A stretch of DNA of 64,000 nucleotides from Megasphaera stantonii (GCF_003367905.1 NZ_CP029462.1:2046001-2110000); one strand, 5' to 3'. Counted from the first letter of the stretch, positions 16,521-26,428 are shown. Program-made: numbers and translations. Notes: generated from the sequence alone by a model not told the origin.

Positions 16521-18238
16521 GAAAGAAAATATACGTCAGCCTTCTTGCCATGGGGTTCGCCTGCATGGCCATTACCGTCCTGATTTCAGGATGGTTCTTT
16601 TGGCAGGCTGTGCAGCGCCAGGCTGCGGAAGAAATGCACGTCGTCATGAACGTCATTTCGAATACGATTCAAAAGAACGACGACATGGAAGCTTACCTGC
16701 AGGGAATTGCCGATGGATGCGAAGGCAGCCTGCGCATTACGTGGATCAATCCGGACGGAACTATTCGCTTTGAATCGAAGTATGACAAGTGGCAGATGGA
16801 AAATCATCTCGACCGGCCGGAAGTACAGGAGGCGCTGAACGAGGCCTACGGCACGGCTGTCCGCAAGTCCCATACCTTGTCGCGGGACTTATATTATATG
16901 GCGGAACAAATGCCGGACGGGACGATCCTGCGCCTCAGCATGGAACGGGAATCTATTTATTCCCATTTCCTGTCGCTGCTGCCGGTTGTGGTTCTGCTGC
17001 TCCTTTGCGCGGCCGTAGCCTGCATCAAGGCCTCCCGCATGCTGACGGCCAGCCTTTTGAATCCGCTGCGCCGCACCGTATTGCTCATGCGGCAAATTGG
17101 AGATCCCAATGGCATTTCCGTTCCCGCTTCGTACCATGTCGACGCTGAGCTGCGGCCGCTGGTAGATAAAATTATCGACCAGAGCCAGGCCCTGAACCAA
17201 CTGATTCACAGCTTGGAACAGCAGCGCAACATCGTGCGGCTCATGATGGAAAATTTACAGGAAGGCGTCATCTTGACGGACGATACGTACCGCATCCTGG
17301 GAATGAACCGCTGCGCCGGCGATATCCTGCAGAAAAAGGACGTCTCGGCCTTAGTCGGACAGCCGCTGGAGCCGTTTTTTGCAGAGGCGCCGTGGGATGA
17401 AATACACGGACATACCAATCTTCCCGACGTATTGGAGCGGAAAATCAGCAGAGACGCGTCGCTGTATTTATTGACGGTACAGTCGGTGTACCAGGATGAA
17501 GAATTTTACGGCGTGCTGTTTATCATTGATGATATTACCGAGCAGGAGCATCGGGAACAGCTGCGCCGCGAATTTACGTCCAACGTGTCCCATGAGCTCA
17601 AAACGCCGCTGACCTCTATCAGCGGGTTTGCCGAAGTGCTGTCGGCAGGCTTGTTTAAAAGCGACGCCGACGTCGTCCATTTCGGCTCGCTTATCCGCAA
17701 GGAGGCGAAGCGGCTGTTGGCCATGATTGAAGAAATCATGCACCTGACCCGCATCGAGGAAAATCGGGAAAAGGTTCATCGCGAACCGGTGTGCCTGCCG
17801 GAAATTATAAGGGATATCGTCGAATTTATGGAACCGATGCTGGTGGAAAAGAAAGTGACCGTTCACTGTACGCTGGAGCAGGCGACGGTACTGGGGGATA
17901 AGGGACTGCTGCGGGAAATGGCTATGAATCTCATCGACAATGCGGTCAAGTACAATCTTCCCGGCGGCCATGTATACGTGTCGGTGCGGAAGCGCGGAGA
18001 CCATATCGACTTTGCCGTTAAGGATACGGGGATCGGCATTCCCGAAGACAAGCAGAAGCGCGTGTTCGAGCGCTTTTACCGGGCTGACACGAGCCGTTCC
18101 CGGAAGATAAGCGGCAGCGGACTGGGCCTGTCTATTGTCAAGCATATTGCTGAATACCATAACGGCACGATTACGCTCCGCAGCAAGGAAAATCACGGGA
18201 CTGAAATCATCATTCATTTGCCGTCAGGCAATTTATAA
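16517..18238 (+). CDS. phoR: PhoR-type sensor histidine kinase
   Basis: 573 residues. Transmembrane helices at ~5-30 and ~148-170 flank a ~115-residue extracytoplasmic domain. A HAMP-like stretch, a PAS domain (~235-340, EGVILTDDTYRILGMNRCAG) and the kinase core follow: H359 in SNVSHELKTPLTSISGF, N box NLIDNAVKYN, G1 DTGIGIP, G2 GSGLGLSIVKHI. This is the PhoR layout. It is translationally coupled to the response regulator. The LarA-like gene starts only 10 bp after its stop, so all three may be one transcript. Confidence 0.88.
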   Translation: MRKKIYVSLLAMGFACMAITVLISGWFFWQAVQRQAAEEMHVVMNVISNTIQKNDDMEAYLQGIADGCEGSLRITWINPDGTIRFESKYDKWQMENHLDRPEVQEALNEAYGTAVRKSHTLSRDLYYMAEQMPDGTILRLSMERESIYSHFLSLLPVVVLLLLCAAVACIKASRMLTASLLNPLRRTVLLMRQIGDPNGISVPASYHVDAELRPLVDKIIDQSQALNQLIHSLEQQRNIVRLMMENLQEGVILTDDTYRILGMNRCAGDILQKKDVSALVGQPLEPFFAEAPWDEIHGHTNLPDVLERKISRDASLYLLTVQSVYQDEEFYGVLFIIDDITEQEHREQLRREFTSNVSHELKTPLTSISGFAEVLSAGLFKSDADVVHFGSLIRKEAKRLLAMIEEIMHLTRIEENREKVHREPVCLPEIIRDIVEFMEPMLVEKKVTVHCTLEQATVLGDKGLLREMAMNLIDNAVKYNLPGGHVYVSVRKRGDHIDFAVKDTGIGIPEDKQKRVFERFYRADTSRSRKISGSGLGLSIVKHIAEYHNGTITLRSKENHGTEIIIHLPSGNL

Positions 18239-18248
18239 GGAGAAATAC

Positions 18249-19577
18249 ATGAAACAATATACGTTTCCATATGGACGTGGAGTTCAAACCGTCGTATTGC
18301 CGGAAGACCATGTAGCGTACGAGCTGAAGGGAACTGGGGCGGCGCCTGTAGCGGACGTGACAAAGGCAGTGCAGAAGGCGCTGCGCAGGGTATATCCGAA
18401 GGACGCACTATCAGAACGCGTCGCGCCGTATGAAAAGGTCGTCATCGTCGTCAGCGACGGAACGCGGAGGGTATATACGCCGCAGATGCTGGACGCCGTC
18501 ATCAGCGAGCTCCATGACATCGGCATGGCGGACGAGCAGATTACGCTGCTCGTCGCCTTGGGGACGCACCGGCTGGCGACAAAGCGGGAGCTGACGGAGA
18601 TCTGCGGCTCTTGGGCAGGCAGACTGCGCGTCGTGCAGCATGACTGCCGGGACAAGAAGCAGCTGGCTTACGTCGGAACGACGGCGGAGGGCAATGTCGT
18701 ATATCTGAATCGGTTGGCGGCGGAAGCCGATAAGATTATTCTCACCGGAGGCATTTCTTTTCACGACATGGCCGGCTTCAGCGGCGGGAGAAAGGCCGTC
18801 CTGCCCGGCTTGGCCGGATACGACACGATCATGCGGAACCACGCCCTGGCTTTGAATTCGGAAGAGATCGGCGGGCTGAATCGGTGCTGCGACGCGGCCC
18901 GGCTGGAGGGCAACCCCATGCATGAAGACATGGTGGAAGGGGCATCGTTTATAGATCCCGATTTTATGATCAATACAGTGCTGGGCGCTGACGGCGCGGT
19001 CATCGACGTCGTGGCAGGCCATTGGCTGACGGATTGGCGGGAGGGCTGTCGGGAGCTGCTGGCTGCCGACAGCGTTGCGATTCCGCAAAAGGCGGACGTG
19101 ACGATTGCTTCGGCCGGAGGCTATCCGAAGGATATCAATTTCTATCAGGCCACGAAGGCCCATATGAACGCCGTCTTTGCGACGAAGCCCGGCGGCATCA
19201 TGATTTTAGTGATGGAATGCCCCGATATAAGCGAACCGCCGGAGTTTGCCGAAGCCTTCGGCCAGAGCGATACATCCGCAGCCGAACAGGCCCTGCGGCA
19301 GCACTTCACCATTGGCGCCTTTTCCGCCTATAAGACGCAGGAAATCATCGAGTCCATGCGGGCAGTGTTTGTCGTTACGGAGCGCAAAAACTTTGACATC
19401 ATGAAGCGAAGCGGCCAAATTCCCGTTGAATCGCTGGAAGAAGCCTGGCAGGCGGCAAAAGCTATCTTGGCGGAGGAAGGAAAAGAGGACTACACCATAG
19501 CCCTCATGCCCTACGCCGCGTCGACGCTGCCTGTAATAAAGAAGACTAGAGAAGAAATAGAATACGATATTGAATGA
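18249..19577 (+). CDS. LarA-family nickel-dependent racemase homologue (copy 1)
   Basis: 442 residues from the ATG at 18249, seven bases after AAGGAG (the open frame extends upstream into phoR). It has the LarA core: a THR histidine, then FHDMAGFSGGRKAVLPG and MRNH. In L. plantarum LarA the catalytic/pincer residues H174, K184 and H200 have exactly this 10- and 16-residue spacing. Such enzymes use the nickel-pincer nucleotide cofactor to racemise or epimerise 2-hydroxyacids. The larBCE cofactor genes are not in this window. The protein shares most of its length with the LarA homologue at 32.3 kb, but its position after phoPR makes a lactate role less certain. Confidence 0.85.
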   Translation: MKQYTFPYGRGVQTVVLPEDHVAYELKGTGAAPVADVTKAVQKALRRVYPKDALSERVAPYEKVVIVVSDGTRRVYTPQMLDAVISELHDIGMADEQITLLVALGTHRLATKRELTEICGSWAGRLRVVQHDCRDKKQLAYVGTTAEGNVVYLNRLAAEADKIILTGGISFHDMAGFSGGRKAVLPGLAGYDTIMRNHALALNSEEIGGLNRCCDAARLEGNPMHEDMVEGASFIDPDFMINTVLGADGAVIDVVAGHWLTDWREGCRELLAADSVAIPQKADVTIASAGGYPKDINFYQATKAHMNAVFATKPGGIMILVMECPDISEPPEFAEAFGQSDTSAAEQALRQHFTIGAFSAYKTQEIIESMRAVFVVTERKNFDIMKRSGQIPVESLEEAWQAAKAILAEEGKEDYTIALMPYAASTLPVIKKTREEIEYDIE

Positions 19578-19580
19578 AAG

Positions 19581-19604
19581 AGCGCCCTTTCGGGCGCTTT
19601 TTTA
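19581..19604 (+). terminator. Terminator after LarA copy 1
   Basis: AGCGCCC and GGGCGCT pair around TTTC, followed by a T run, three bases after the stop codon. Confidence 0.9.
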
Positions 19605-19662
19605 CTGGCCAGAATTCTCTATTAGGTTGCCTGTTTTGCAAAAGATGTCTGCTTTTGTAAAT

Positions 19663-19701
19663 TTTACAAAACTTTACATTGTCTACATTGTAACCTTACA
19701 T
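19663..19701 (+). promoter_or_regulatory. Candidate PHO-box cluster upstream of pstS
   Basis: Repeats TTTACA (19663), TTTACA (19673), TCTACA (19682) and CTTACA (19695) lie 80-115 bp before the pstS start. PhoP boxes in Firmicutes are TT(A/T)ACA-type repeats with ~11-bp periodicity. Spacing here is 10, 9 and 13, so the match is imperfect but clustered in the expected place. Confidence 0.5.
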
Positions 19702-19777
19702 ACCTTTGTTAGGATAAGTACGTATCAAGCAAGAAGCACTCATAAACTTGTACTTGACAAAAGGAGAGGATCTTAAT

Positions 19778-20659
19778 ATGAAATTGAGAAAGTTAGTTCT
19801 TGCTGCATTAGCGGCAATGATGGTTGTCAGCGCAGCCGGCTGCGGCGGCGAACAGAAGAGCGAAAGCAGCTCGAATACGGCGGCTGTATCTGGCAGCATT
19901 ACTGGTTCTGGTTCTTCTGCATTGCTTCCTTTGGTAAAAGATGCTGCGGAAAAGTTCAAAGCTAATAACAAAGACGTAACGATTACCTTAAACGCCGGCG
20001 GTTCCGGCACGGGCCTGAAACAGGTTTCCGACGGCTCCGTAGACATGGGCAACTCCGACGTACCGGCTGAAACGAAACTCGACAAAGCGAAAGCTGAAAA
20101 GCTCGTAGACCATAAAGTATGCGTTATGACTGTCGCTACCATCGTCAATAAAGACGTAGGCGTTAAGAACCTGACTCGTCAGCAGCTTCAGGATATCTTC
20201 ACGGCTAAAGTTACAAACTGGAAAGATGTCGGCGGCCCGGACAAACCGATCGTCCTCGTAACTCGTCCGAAAACTTCCGGTACGCGAGCTCTCTTTAAAC
20301 AGTACGCGATCAACGGTGCAGAAGAAGCAGACAACAAATCCCTCGAAACGGATAACTCCGGTATCCTCATCCAGAGCGTAGCTCAGAATCCTGGTGCGAT
20401 CGGCTACGTAGCGCTTCCGTACCTCATCAATGATAAGAGCGTAGATGTTCTGTCCATCGACGGCGTAGAACCGACGCTGGAAAATACATACAGCGGTAAA
20501 TATGCCGTATGGGGCTACGAACACATCTACACGAGCAAAGAACCGAAAGCTGCCGTTAAAGCCTTCCTTGAATACATTATGGGCGACGAATACGGCAAGC
20601 GCATTGAAGAACTTGGCTACGGCGTAAGCTCCAAGATGCAGACAAAAGAAGTTCACTAA
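19778..20659 (+). CDS. pstS: Phosphate ABC transporter substrate-binding lipoprotein
   Basis: 293 residues from the ATG at 19778 (AAGGAGAGGA upstream). A lipoprotein signal (VVSAAGCGG; the Cys is the lipidation site) precedes the PstS fold, with phosphate-binding loops GSGSSALLPL, NAGGSGTGLKQV and TRPKTSGTRALF. It binds inorganic phosphate outside the inner membrane and delivers it to PstCA. First gene of pstSCAB-phoU, preceded by a terminator and a possible PHO-box cluster, so it is expected to respond to the PhoPR pair upstream. Confidence 0.96.
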   Translation: MKLRKLVLAALAAMMVVSAAGCGGEQKSESSSNTAAVSGSITGSGSSALLPLVKDAAEKFKANNKDVTITLNAGGSGTGLKQVSDGSVDMGNSDVPAETKLDKAKAEKLVDHKVCVMTVATIVNKDVGVKNLTRQQLQDIFTAKVTNWKDVGGPDKPIVLVTRPKTSGTRALFKQYAINGAEEADNKSLETDNSGILIQSVAQNPGAIGYVALPYLINDKSVDVLSIDGVEPTLENTYSGKYAVWGYEHIYTSKEPKAAVKAFLEYIMGDEYGKRIEELGYGVSSKMQTKEVH

Positions 20660-20677
20660 TCACACGGAGGGAATGTA

Positions 20678-21598
20678 ATGAATGCAATCGAAGCGGCGGT
20701 CTCTAGAGCCCACCGAAGCGAGAAAGCAGCCCGGACCTTCATTACAGTATGCGGCATCGGTATGGCACTGGTGCCGTTTCTCATTGGGGCCTTTCTCTTT
20801 ATAAAGGGTACAGATACCTTTTTCCTGTTTGGACATGGCGTCGGCGAGTTCTTATTCTCCGGCGAATGGAATCCGAGCGATACGGCAGAAGGCGGCGGTC
20901 AGGTCGGTGCGGCGAAATTCATGGCCGGATCGCTCGTGACCTGTTTGTTGGCGCTGATTATTACCCTGCCTTTAAGTATTTCGTCGGCGATCTTCATGAC
21001 GGAAATTGCGTCTCCCCGGACGCGCCGCCTGATTCAGCCGGCTATCGAATTGTTTACGGGGATTCCCTCCGTTGTCTACGGCTTTGTAGGCATGACGGTA
21101 CTGATTCCCTTCCTGCGCAGCATCTTCCCCATGCCCTTCGGGTTTTCCGTATTGGCGGCGGGCATTGTGCTGGCTATCATGATTTTCCCGACGATTACGA
21201 CCATGGCGGCCGACGCCATGGCGGCGGTGCCGAAGGCCTGGCGCGAAGCGTCGTACGGCCTCGGCGCTACGCGGTGGGAAACCATCGCTCACGTCGTGCT
21301 TCCTGCGGCTAAGGGCGGCATTTTTACCGGCATCATCCTCGGCCTGGCCCGCGCCCTTGGCGAAGCCCTGGCAGTAGCCATGGTTATCGGCCAGATGAAG
21401 GTCTTCCCGACGTCGCTGTTCCTGCCGGCCAGCACCTTGACGACGGCCATTTCCGCCGACATGGGCGGGGCTATGGAAGGCGGCGAATACAGCGCGGCCT
21501 TGTGGACGATGGCCCTCATCCTGTTCCTCTTGTCCTTCCTGTTTATTTTCCTGATTCATCAGCTCAATGCAGCTTCCAGCTTAAAAGGAGGCAAATAA
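20678..21598 (+). CDS. pstC: Phosphate ABC transporter permease PstC
   Basis: 306 residues, six predicted helices. The binding-protein-dependent permease signature is present (EASYGLGATRWETIAHVVLP, then GIILGLARALGEALAVAMVIG). It forms the membrane channel with PstA. It begins 18 bp after pstS with CGGAGGGA upstream. Confidence 0.96.
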   Translation: MNAIEAAVSRAHRSEKAARTFITVCGIGMALVPFLIGAFLFIKGTDTFFLFGHGVGEFLFSGEWNPSDTAEGGGQVGAAKFMAGSLVTCLLALIITLPLSISSAIFMTEIASPRTRRLIQPAIELFTGIPSVVYGFVGMTVLIPFLRSIFPMPFGFSVLAAGIVLAIMIFPTITTMAADAMAAVPKAWREASYGLGATRWETIAHVVLPAAKGGIFTGIILGLARALGEALAVAMVIGQMKVFPTSLFLPASTLTTAISADMGGAMEGGEYSAALWTMALILFLLSFLFIFLIHQLNAASSLKGGK

Positions 21599-21602
21599 AT
21601 AT

Positions 21603-22481
21603 ATGATTAGCGTACAGTCCAAAAAGAGAATGGACAACATCATGACCAGCCTGTTTCTGTGCGGCGCCGGCTTTGCCGTCGTACTGCTCGTGGCTTTCGT
21701 CGGCTTTGTCATCGTCGAGGGCTTCAGCGGCATGACGCCGGAAATGCTGTCCTTTACGGGAAGCGGCATGGGCAACATGTTCTTCAATACCTTGTACTTA
21801 GTGTTCCTGGCGCTGATTGCCAGTACCATTACGGGCATTCCCGCCGGTATTTACCTGGCCGAATATGCGAAAAAAGGCCGCATTACCCACTGGGTTCGAA
21901 TGGCTGTCGAAACGCTGGCTTCGCTGCCGTCTATCGTCGTCGGCTTGTTCGGCTACTTGGTGTTTATCGTCATGACCGGTTCGCAGTGGAACCTCTTCGC
22001 CGGCTCCCTGGCCGTATCGATCCTGACGCTGCCCCTCGTCACGTCCGTAACGGAAGACGCCCTGCGCAATTTGCCTGACAGCTACCGTCAGGGCAGCCTC
22101 GGCCTGGGCGCGTCCCATTGGCAGACGATCTGGCGGGTATTGCTGCCGGCTTGCTTCCCCCGCATCATGACCGGCCTTATCATGGCTGCCGGCCGCGGAT
22201 TCGGCGAAGCCGCCGCGCTGATGTTTACTGCCGGCATGTCGACGGACATTAACTGGTCCAACTGGGATATTACGTCTACGTCTTGTCCCCTGAACCCCTT
22301 CCGCCCCGGCGAAACCCTGGCCCTGCATATCTGGGCTCTGCGGACGGAAGCGCTCCATGCCGACGCGGCTCAGCAGGCCGCCGCGTCTTCGGCTATTTTG
22401 ATGATTCTCGTCGTATCGTTCAGCCTGGCTGCGCGGTATATGAGTTGGCGTATTGATAAGAAAATGGGAGGAAATAAATAA
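21603..22481 (+). CDS. pstA: Phosphate ABC transporter permease PstA
   Basis: 292 residues, six predicted helices. The EAA loop reads [20 protein letters not shown], followed by [15 protein letters not shown]. It partners PstC. The start is 4 bp after pstC, with AGGAGG overlapping the pstC end. Its stop overlaps the pstB start (TAATG), so translation is coupled. Confidence 0.96.
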   Translation: MISVQSKKRMDNIMTSLFLCGAGFAVVLLVAFVGFVIVEGFSGMTPEMLSFTGSGMGNMFFNTLYLVFLALIASTITGIPAGIYLAEYAKKGRITHWVRMAVETLASLPSIVVGLFGYLVFIVMTGSQWNLFAGSLAVSILTLPLVTSVTEDALRNLPDSYRQGSLGLGASHWQTIWRVLLPACFPRIMTGLIMAAGRGFGEAAALMFTAGMSTDINWSNWDITSTSCPLNPFRPGETLALHIWALRTEALHADAAQQAAASSAILMILVVSFSLAARYMSWRIDKKMGGNK

Positions 22482-23341
22482 TGGCAGAATTGACGACAAC
22501 CTTGTCCGGTTACGGCGCGGCGCAGCAGAAAGAAGCTTCGCAGGATGCTGCAGCTACTCGTGAGTTGGAAAAAGAAAGCGCGAAATTGACGGAAGCAACC
22601 TTTGACGTAACGGGACTGGATTTATTCTATGACCAGACGCAGGCGCTGAAGGATATTTCCATGAAGATAAATAAAAACGAAATTACGGCCTTCATCGGGC
22701 CGTCGGGCTGCGGAAAATCGACGTTCCTCAAGACGCTGAACCGCATGAACGACTGGGTAGAAGGCTGCCGCATTACGGGCAAGGTCCTCTTTGAAGGCAA
22801 GGATATTTTCAAGGAAGTCGATCCCCTGGCCCTGCGGTACCGCGTAGGCATGGTATTCCAGCAGCCGACGCCGTTCCCGAAGAGCGTCTTTGAAAACGTC
22901 GCGTACGGCCCGCGCATCCAAGGCATCAACAACAAAAAGCAGCTCGAAGAGATCGTAGAAAAGAGCCTGCGCGCCGCTGCTTGCTGGGACGAAATGAAGG
23001 ACCGTCTCCATAAGAGCGCCTTAGGCTTGTCCGGCGGCCAGCAGCAGCGTCTGTGCATCGCCCGTACCCTGGCAGCCAATCCGTCGGTTATCCTCATGGA
23101 CGAACCGACGTCGGCCCTGGACCCGATTTCTACGCAGAAGATCGAAGACCTGGCGCTGGAATTGAAGGAAAAATATACCATCGTCATCGTAACGCACAGC
23201 ATGCAGCAGGCCCGCCGTATTTCCGACAAGACGGCCTTCTTCCTCCTGGGCGAATTGATCGAATACAACAACACGGTCGACATGTTTACCAATCCGTCGA
23301 ATCCGAAAACAGAAGAATACATCACGGGCCGCTTCGGCTAA
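22481..23341 (+). CDS. pstB: Phosphate ABC transporter ATP-binding protein PstB
   Basis: 286 residues. Walker [11 protein letters not shown]-loop VFQQPTPFP, signature [14 protein letters not shown], Walker [13 protein letters not shown] and the H-loop histidine (VTHSM) are all intact. It energises phosphate import. The first ~35 residues are an extra polar, charged N-terminus not needed for the fold. They could contain a later start, but no internal ribosome-binding site is obvious. Confidence 0.96.
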   Translation: MAELTTTLSGYGAAQQKEASQDAAATRELEKESAKLTEATFDVTGLDLFYDQTQALKDISMKINKNEITAFIGPSGCGKSTFLKTLNRMNDWVEGCRITGKVLFEGKDIFKEVDPLALRYRVGMVFQQPTPFPKSVFENVAYGPRIQGINNKKQLEEIVEKSLRAAACWDEMKDRLHKSALGLSGGQQQRLCIARTLAANPSVILMDEPTSALDPISTQKIEDLALELKEKYTIVIVTHSMQQARRISDKTAFFLLGELIEYNNTVDMFTNPSNPKTEEYITGRFG

Positions 23342-23354
23342 TAGGGGGTTAAGC

Positions 23355-24002
23355 ATGTTACAAACATATGAAAATTCTATGAAGGAGCTGAACCAAGAGC
23401 TGTCTGCTCTGGGACTCAGCATCGAGGCCGCCATCGATAAGACCTGGAAGGTCTTGGAAACCTTTGATGTCGAATTGGCCGACGAAGTGTATAACGGCGA
23501 TACGGAAATCGACGAAAAGGTACGGGAATGCATGCGCATGGACTTGACCATTAGCATGACCCAGAGTCCTGTAGCCGCCGATTGGCGCAGTCTCATGGCC
23601 ACGCTGAAGATTTTGTCCGACTTGGAACGCATTGCCGACCACTGCGCAGATATTTGCCGGTACGTCCATTTGCTGGCCGATACGGGCCATCCCATCGCGC
23701 CGCCGCCGGGACTGCGGGAAATGTACGGCGTCATGTCGTCCATGGTCAGCGACGTCCTCGATTTCTACAAGGGCAAGGACAGCGCTCAGGCCGAGCTGAT
23801 GAAGGATAAGGACGGCGTCGTCGACGTAGCCTTTACCCATCTGATGGAAGAAATTTCCGAACAGATGAACAAGGATTCCCAGAATTCCAAGCAGTACGTC
23901 ACCTACGTGCTGATCGTCAAATATATTGAACGCATGGCCGACCATGCCAACAATATTGCCAACTGGGTTATTTACCGAGAAAAGAACGAAATCAATATTT
24001 AA
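23355..24002 (+). CDS. phoU: Phosphate-signalling adaptor PhoU
   Basis: 215 residues, all helical, with the two PhoU repeats and their metal-site motifs (E/DxxxD in ILSDLERIADHCADIC and IVKYIERMADHANNIANWV). PhoU links PstSCAB flux to PhoR and restrains the Pho response when phosphate is plentiful. It closes the operon ahead of a terminator. Confidence 0.95.
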   Translation: MLQTYENSMKELNQELSALGLSIEAAIDKTWKVLETFDVELADEVYNGDTEIDEKVRECMRMDLTISMTQSPVAADWRSLMATLKILSDLERIADHCADICRYVHLLADTGHPIAPPPGLREMYGVMSSMVSDVLDFYKGKDSAQAELMKDKDGVVDVAFTHLMEEISEQMNKDSQNSKQYVTYVLIVKYIERMADHANNIANWVIYREKNEINI

Positions 24003-24015
24003 TCCATGTGCCCTT

Positions 24016-24052
24016 TCACCTGCCCGCACGTACGCGCGGCAGGTGATTTTTC
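24016..24052 (+). terminator. Terminator of pstSCAB-phoU
   Basis: A 9-bp stem (TCACCTGCC / GGCAGGTGA), a 13-nt loop and a T run. Confidence 0.85.
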
Positions 24053-24132
24053 ATATGGGGCGAGCTCGACAGACGGGGAGAAGCATACTATAATAAACAC
24101 CATAAGCGGTAATATAGGAGGAATTTATCAGC

Positions 24133-24735
24133 ATGGGATTTTTTGACGCTTTGGTAAAATCAGATATAAACAGGACGCGCAGCGAAAAGATGTACGACGA
24201 CGCGCTGAAATTGTTTAACTCGGCGCAGCTGCAGAACGAAACGCTGCCGCCGGCATTAAAAGCAGAAGTAGAAGGAGGAGAAGACTGCGACGTCCTTTCC
24301 CAGGGCAGCGGCCGGTTTGGCCACGATATGGGCAATCCCATACCCGTCAACGGCCCCTTCGGCGAAATGACCTACTTGTCGCGCCTCCGCCTGCGCAGCA
24401 CTGGCTCGATGGTGTTTTTTCACAAGGTTGAAACGATCGGCCGCGTCGACAAATTTGAGCTGGTCAACGTCAGCGGAAAGGTCGTCGACTACTTGTATCT
24501 GGACATGTATCATCCCCGGGCGTCGCGGCGCTATCCCGAAGGCTACACCCTGGAAAAAGAAGCCGTCTTTCCCCGCGGCGTCACGACGACTGTTCCCGAT
24601 TTTCCCGCCGGCCTGTACAAGCTGATTAAAAAGGAGGCCAAGCAGCGCCTGGGCGTGGACGTAGCCGAAAAGGAAAGCGACCGCATCGATGTTGAACAGG
24701 CCCAGGCTTCTATCCGGGAATTGCGGAAGCTATAA
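24133..24735 (+). CDS. Conserved hypothetical protein
   Basis: 200 residues, soluble, no signal peptide. AGGAGG lies upstream of the ATG. Charged N-terminus (FFDALVKSDINRTRSEKMYDD), a beta-rich middle (YLSRLRLRSTGSMVFFHKVE, FELVNVSGKVVDYLYLDMYH) and a helical C-terminus. I do not recognise the family. It lies 44 bp upstream of the dNTPase gene and is probably co-transcribed with it. Confidence 0.7.
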   Translation: MGFFDALVKSDINRTRSEKMYDDALKLFNSAQLQNETLPPALKAEVEGGEDCDVLSQGSGRFGHDMGNPIPVNGPFGEMTYLSRLRLRSTGSMVFFHKVETIGRVDKFELVNVSGKVVDYLYLDMYHPRASRRYPEGYTLEKEAVFPRGVTTTVPDFPAGLYKLIKKEAKQRLGVDVAEKESDRIDVEQAQASIRELRKL

Positions 24736-24779
24736 AGCTTTCTGGAATCCGGCTGCAGCTTCAAGAAAGGAGTGAAACG

Positions 24780-26024
24780 ATGGAAAAGGCCTTTGCTTCT
24801 GTACGCATGGACGAGCATCATCCGAACTGGCAGATTGCCATCAGCCGTAAAGGCAGCCTGTATCGTCGGGAAGGAGATTTCCGCACGGAATTTGGCCGCG
24901 ATTATACGCGTATTCTTCATTCGACGGCCTACAGCCGCCTCAAGCACAAGACCCAGGTGTTTTTTACGACGAAAAACGACCATATCTGCACGCGCATTGA
25001 GCACGTCAATCACGTCGCGTCCGTAAGCGGTACCATCGGCCGGTATTTGGGGCTGAATACGGAGCTCATCAGCGCCATTGCCAACGGCCACGACCTGGGC
25101 CACGCGCCTTTCGGCCATTTGGGCGAACGGGTATTGAGCCGCATCAGCCAGGCCGAGCTGGGCGAGACGTTTTGGCACGAACGGCAGGGCCTCCGCGTCG
25201 TCGACGATATGGAAACGCTGCTGGACCCAGCCGGGAAAATGAAAAACATGATGCTGACCTACGCCGTCCGCGACGGCATTATCAATCACTGCGGCGAAGT
25301 GCGGCAGACGGTGCTGCGTCCCCGGGAATACGTCGTCCCTCTGGAGTCGATTACCCGTCCCAACGAATACGAGCCCTATACCTGGGAAGGCTGCGTCGTC
25401 AAAATTGCCGATAAAATCGCCTATCTGGGCAGAGATATTGAAGACGCCGTGCGCCTGCGCATCCTGACGGAAGACGGCAAGCCCCTGGCCGAGTTGAAGC
25501 AGCGGCTGAACGAGCAGCTTCACGCCCATCTCCAGTCCCTGACCAATACGTCGATCATGTATCCCCTGATTACAGATATCTGCCGGGAAAGCACGCCGGA
25601 GAAGGGGCTGGTACTTTCAGAGTCCCATCTGAAGCTCATGGACGACGTCATGAAGTTCAACTACGAGTACATTTACCGTAGCAAGCGTCTGGAAGTATAC
25701 CATGCCTACGCCAGGCTGATTCTGGAATCGATTTACGGCATTTTGAAGGCCTGCTATGCCGGTAGCAATACGCTGCGGGAACTGGAACGGCTGCGCCAGG
25801 ACTATCCCACCTTAGGAAAACATTTTTTGGAGCGCATGAAGAAGTATTCCGATATTGGCCGGGCCGTAGCCAGCCGGGATAAATTCGGCAACGCCTTCGG
25901 AAACGCTGTGATGTACCGCATCGCCGACGATGAAAAAGACTACCGGCTGGCCTGCATCGATTATATCGCCGGCATGACCGATACCTACGCAGAAAAAATT
26001 TTCGACGAGCTTACGACATTTTAA
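24780..26024 (+). CDS. Deoxyguanosinetriphosphate triphosphohydrolase-like protein (HD domain)
   Basis: 414 residues. The HD metal site is clear: RIEHVNHVASV, then AIANGHDLGHAPFGHLGE, and FWHERQGLRVVDD (the dNTPase FxHNxQSLRVV block). The second aspartate is probably in CVVKIADKIAYLGRDIED. Dgt-like enzymes hydrolyse dNTPs to nucleoside plus tripolyphosphate in the cytoplasm, controlling pools or restricting phage. AAAGGAGTG precedes the ATG. Confidence 0.87.
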   Translation: MEKAFASVRMDEHHPNWQIAISRKGSLYRREGDFRTEFGRDYTRILHSTAYSRLKHKTQVFFTTKNDHICTRIEHVNHVASVSGTIGRYLGLNTELISAIANGHDLGHAPFGHLGERVLSRISQAELGETFWHERQGLRVVDDMETLLDPAGKMKNMMLTYAVRDGIINHCGEVRQTVLRPREYVVPLESITRPNEYEPYTWEGCVVKIADKIAYLGRDIEDAVRLRILTEDGKPLAELKQRLNEQLHAHLQSLTNTSIMYPLITDICRESTPEKGLVLSESHLKLMDDVMKFNYEYIYRSKRLEVYHAYARLILESIYGILKACYAGSNTLRELERLRQDYPTLGKHFLERMKKYSDIGRAVASRDKFGNAFGNAVMYRIADDEKDYRLACIDYIAGMTDTYAEKIFDELTTF

Positions 26025-26119
26025 TGGAAATATGGTATAATGATACGGCAGATTTAGAAAATATGCCGGACATGAGATTCGGCAGGAACATCAGATATGC
26101 GCAGGAGGGGTTCAGACTC

Positions 26120-26350
26120 ATGAGAGATTTACCGCAGGCCCATGAAATATGGCGTCATTTTAAAAATAATATGTACGAAATCATTACGATTGCAGAGCAT
26201 ACGGAAACAGGTGAAAAGTTCGTCATCTATAAAGCGCTGCAGGATACGATGAAGACCTACGCCCGCCCGCTGAAGGATTTCATGAGCGAAGTGGATAAGG
26301 CGAAGTATCCGAAGGCAGATCAGGATTTTCGCTTTGTCAAAGTAAAATAA
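26120..26350 (+). CDS. DUF1653-family protein
   Basis: 76 residues from the ATG at 26120, with AGGAGGGG nine bases upstream. An in-frame ATG overlapping the dNTPase stop at 26024 would add 32 residues outside the family and is not favoured. DUF1653 pattern: IWRHFKNNMYEIITIAEHTE, FVIYKALQ, YARPLKDFMSEVD. These small proteins have a compact beta fold and no established function. Confidence 0.85.
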   Translation: MRDLPQAHEIWRHFKNNMYEIITIAEHTETGEKFVIYKALQDTMKTYARPLKDFMSEVDKAKYPKADQDFRFVKVK

Positions 26351-26384
26351 AACGGCGTCTATACCGCCGTTCCGCATGAAATAA

Positions 26385-26428
26385 GCCGCAGGACAACGCT
26401 TTGATGCGCTGCCTGCGGCCTATTTTTT
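26385..26428 (+). terminator. Terminator between converging DUF1653 and DUF1858 genes
   Basis: GCCGCAGG and CCTGCGGC pair with a long loop, followed by CTATTTTTT. Confidence 0.75.

Noticed and set aside
20972-24029. Long leftward frames opposite pstC, pstA, pstB and phoU
   Set aside because: Typical antisense shadows of GC-biased third positions; their products are low-complexity and the sense genes are certain.
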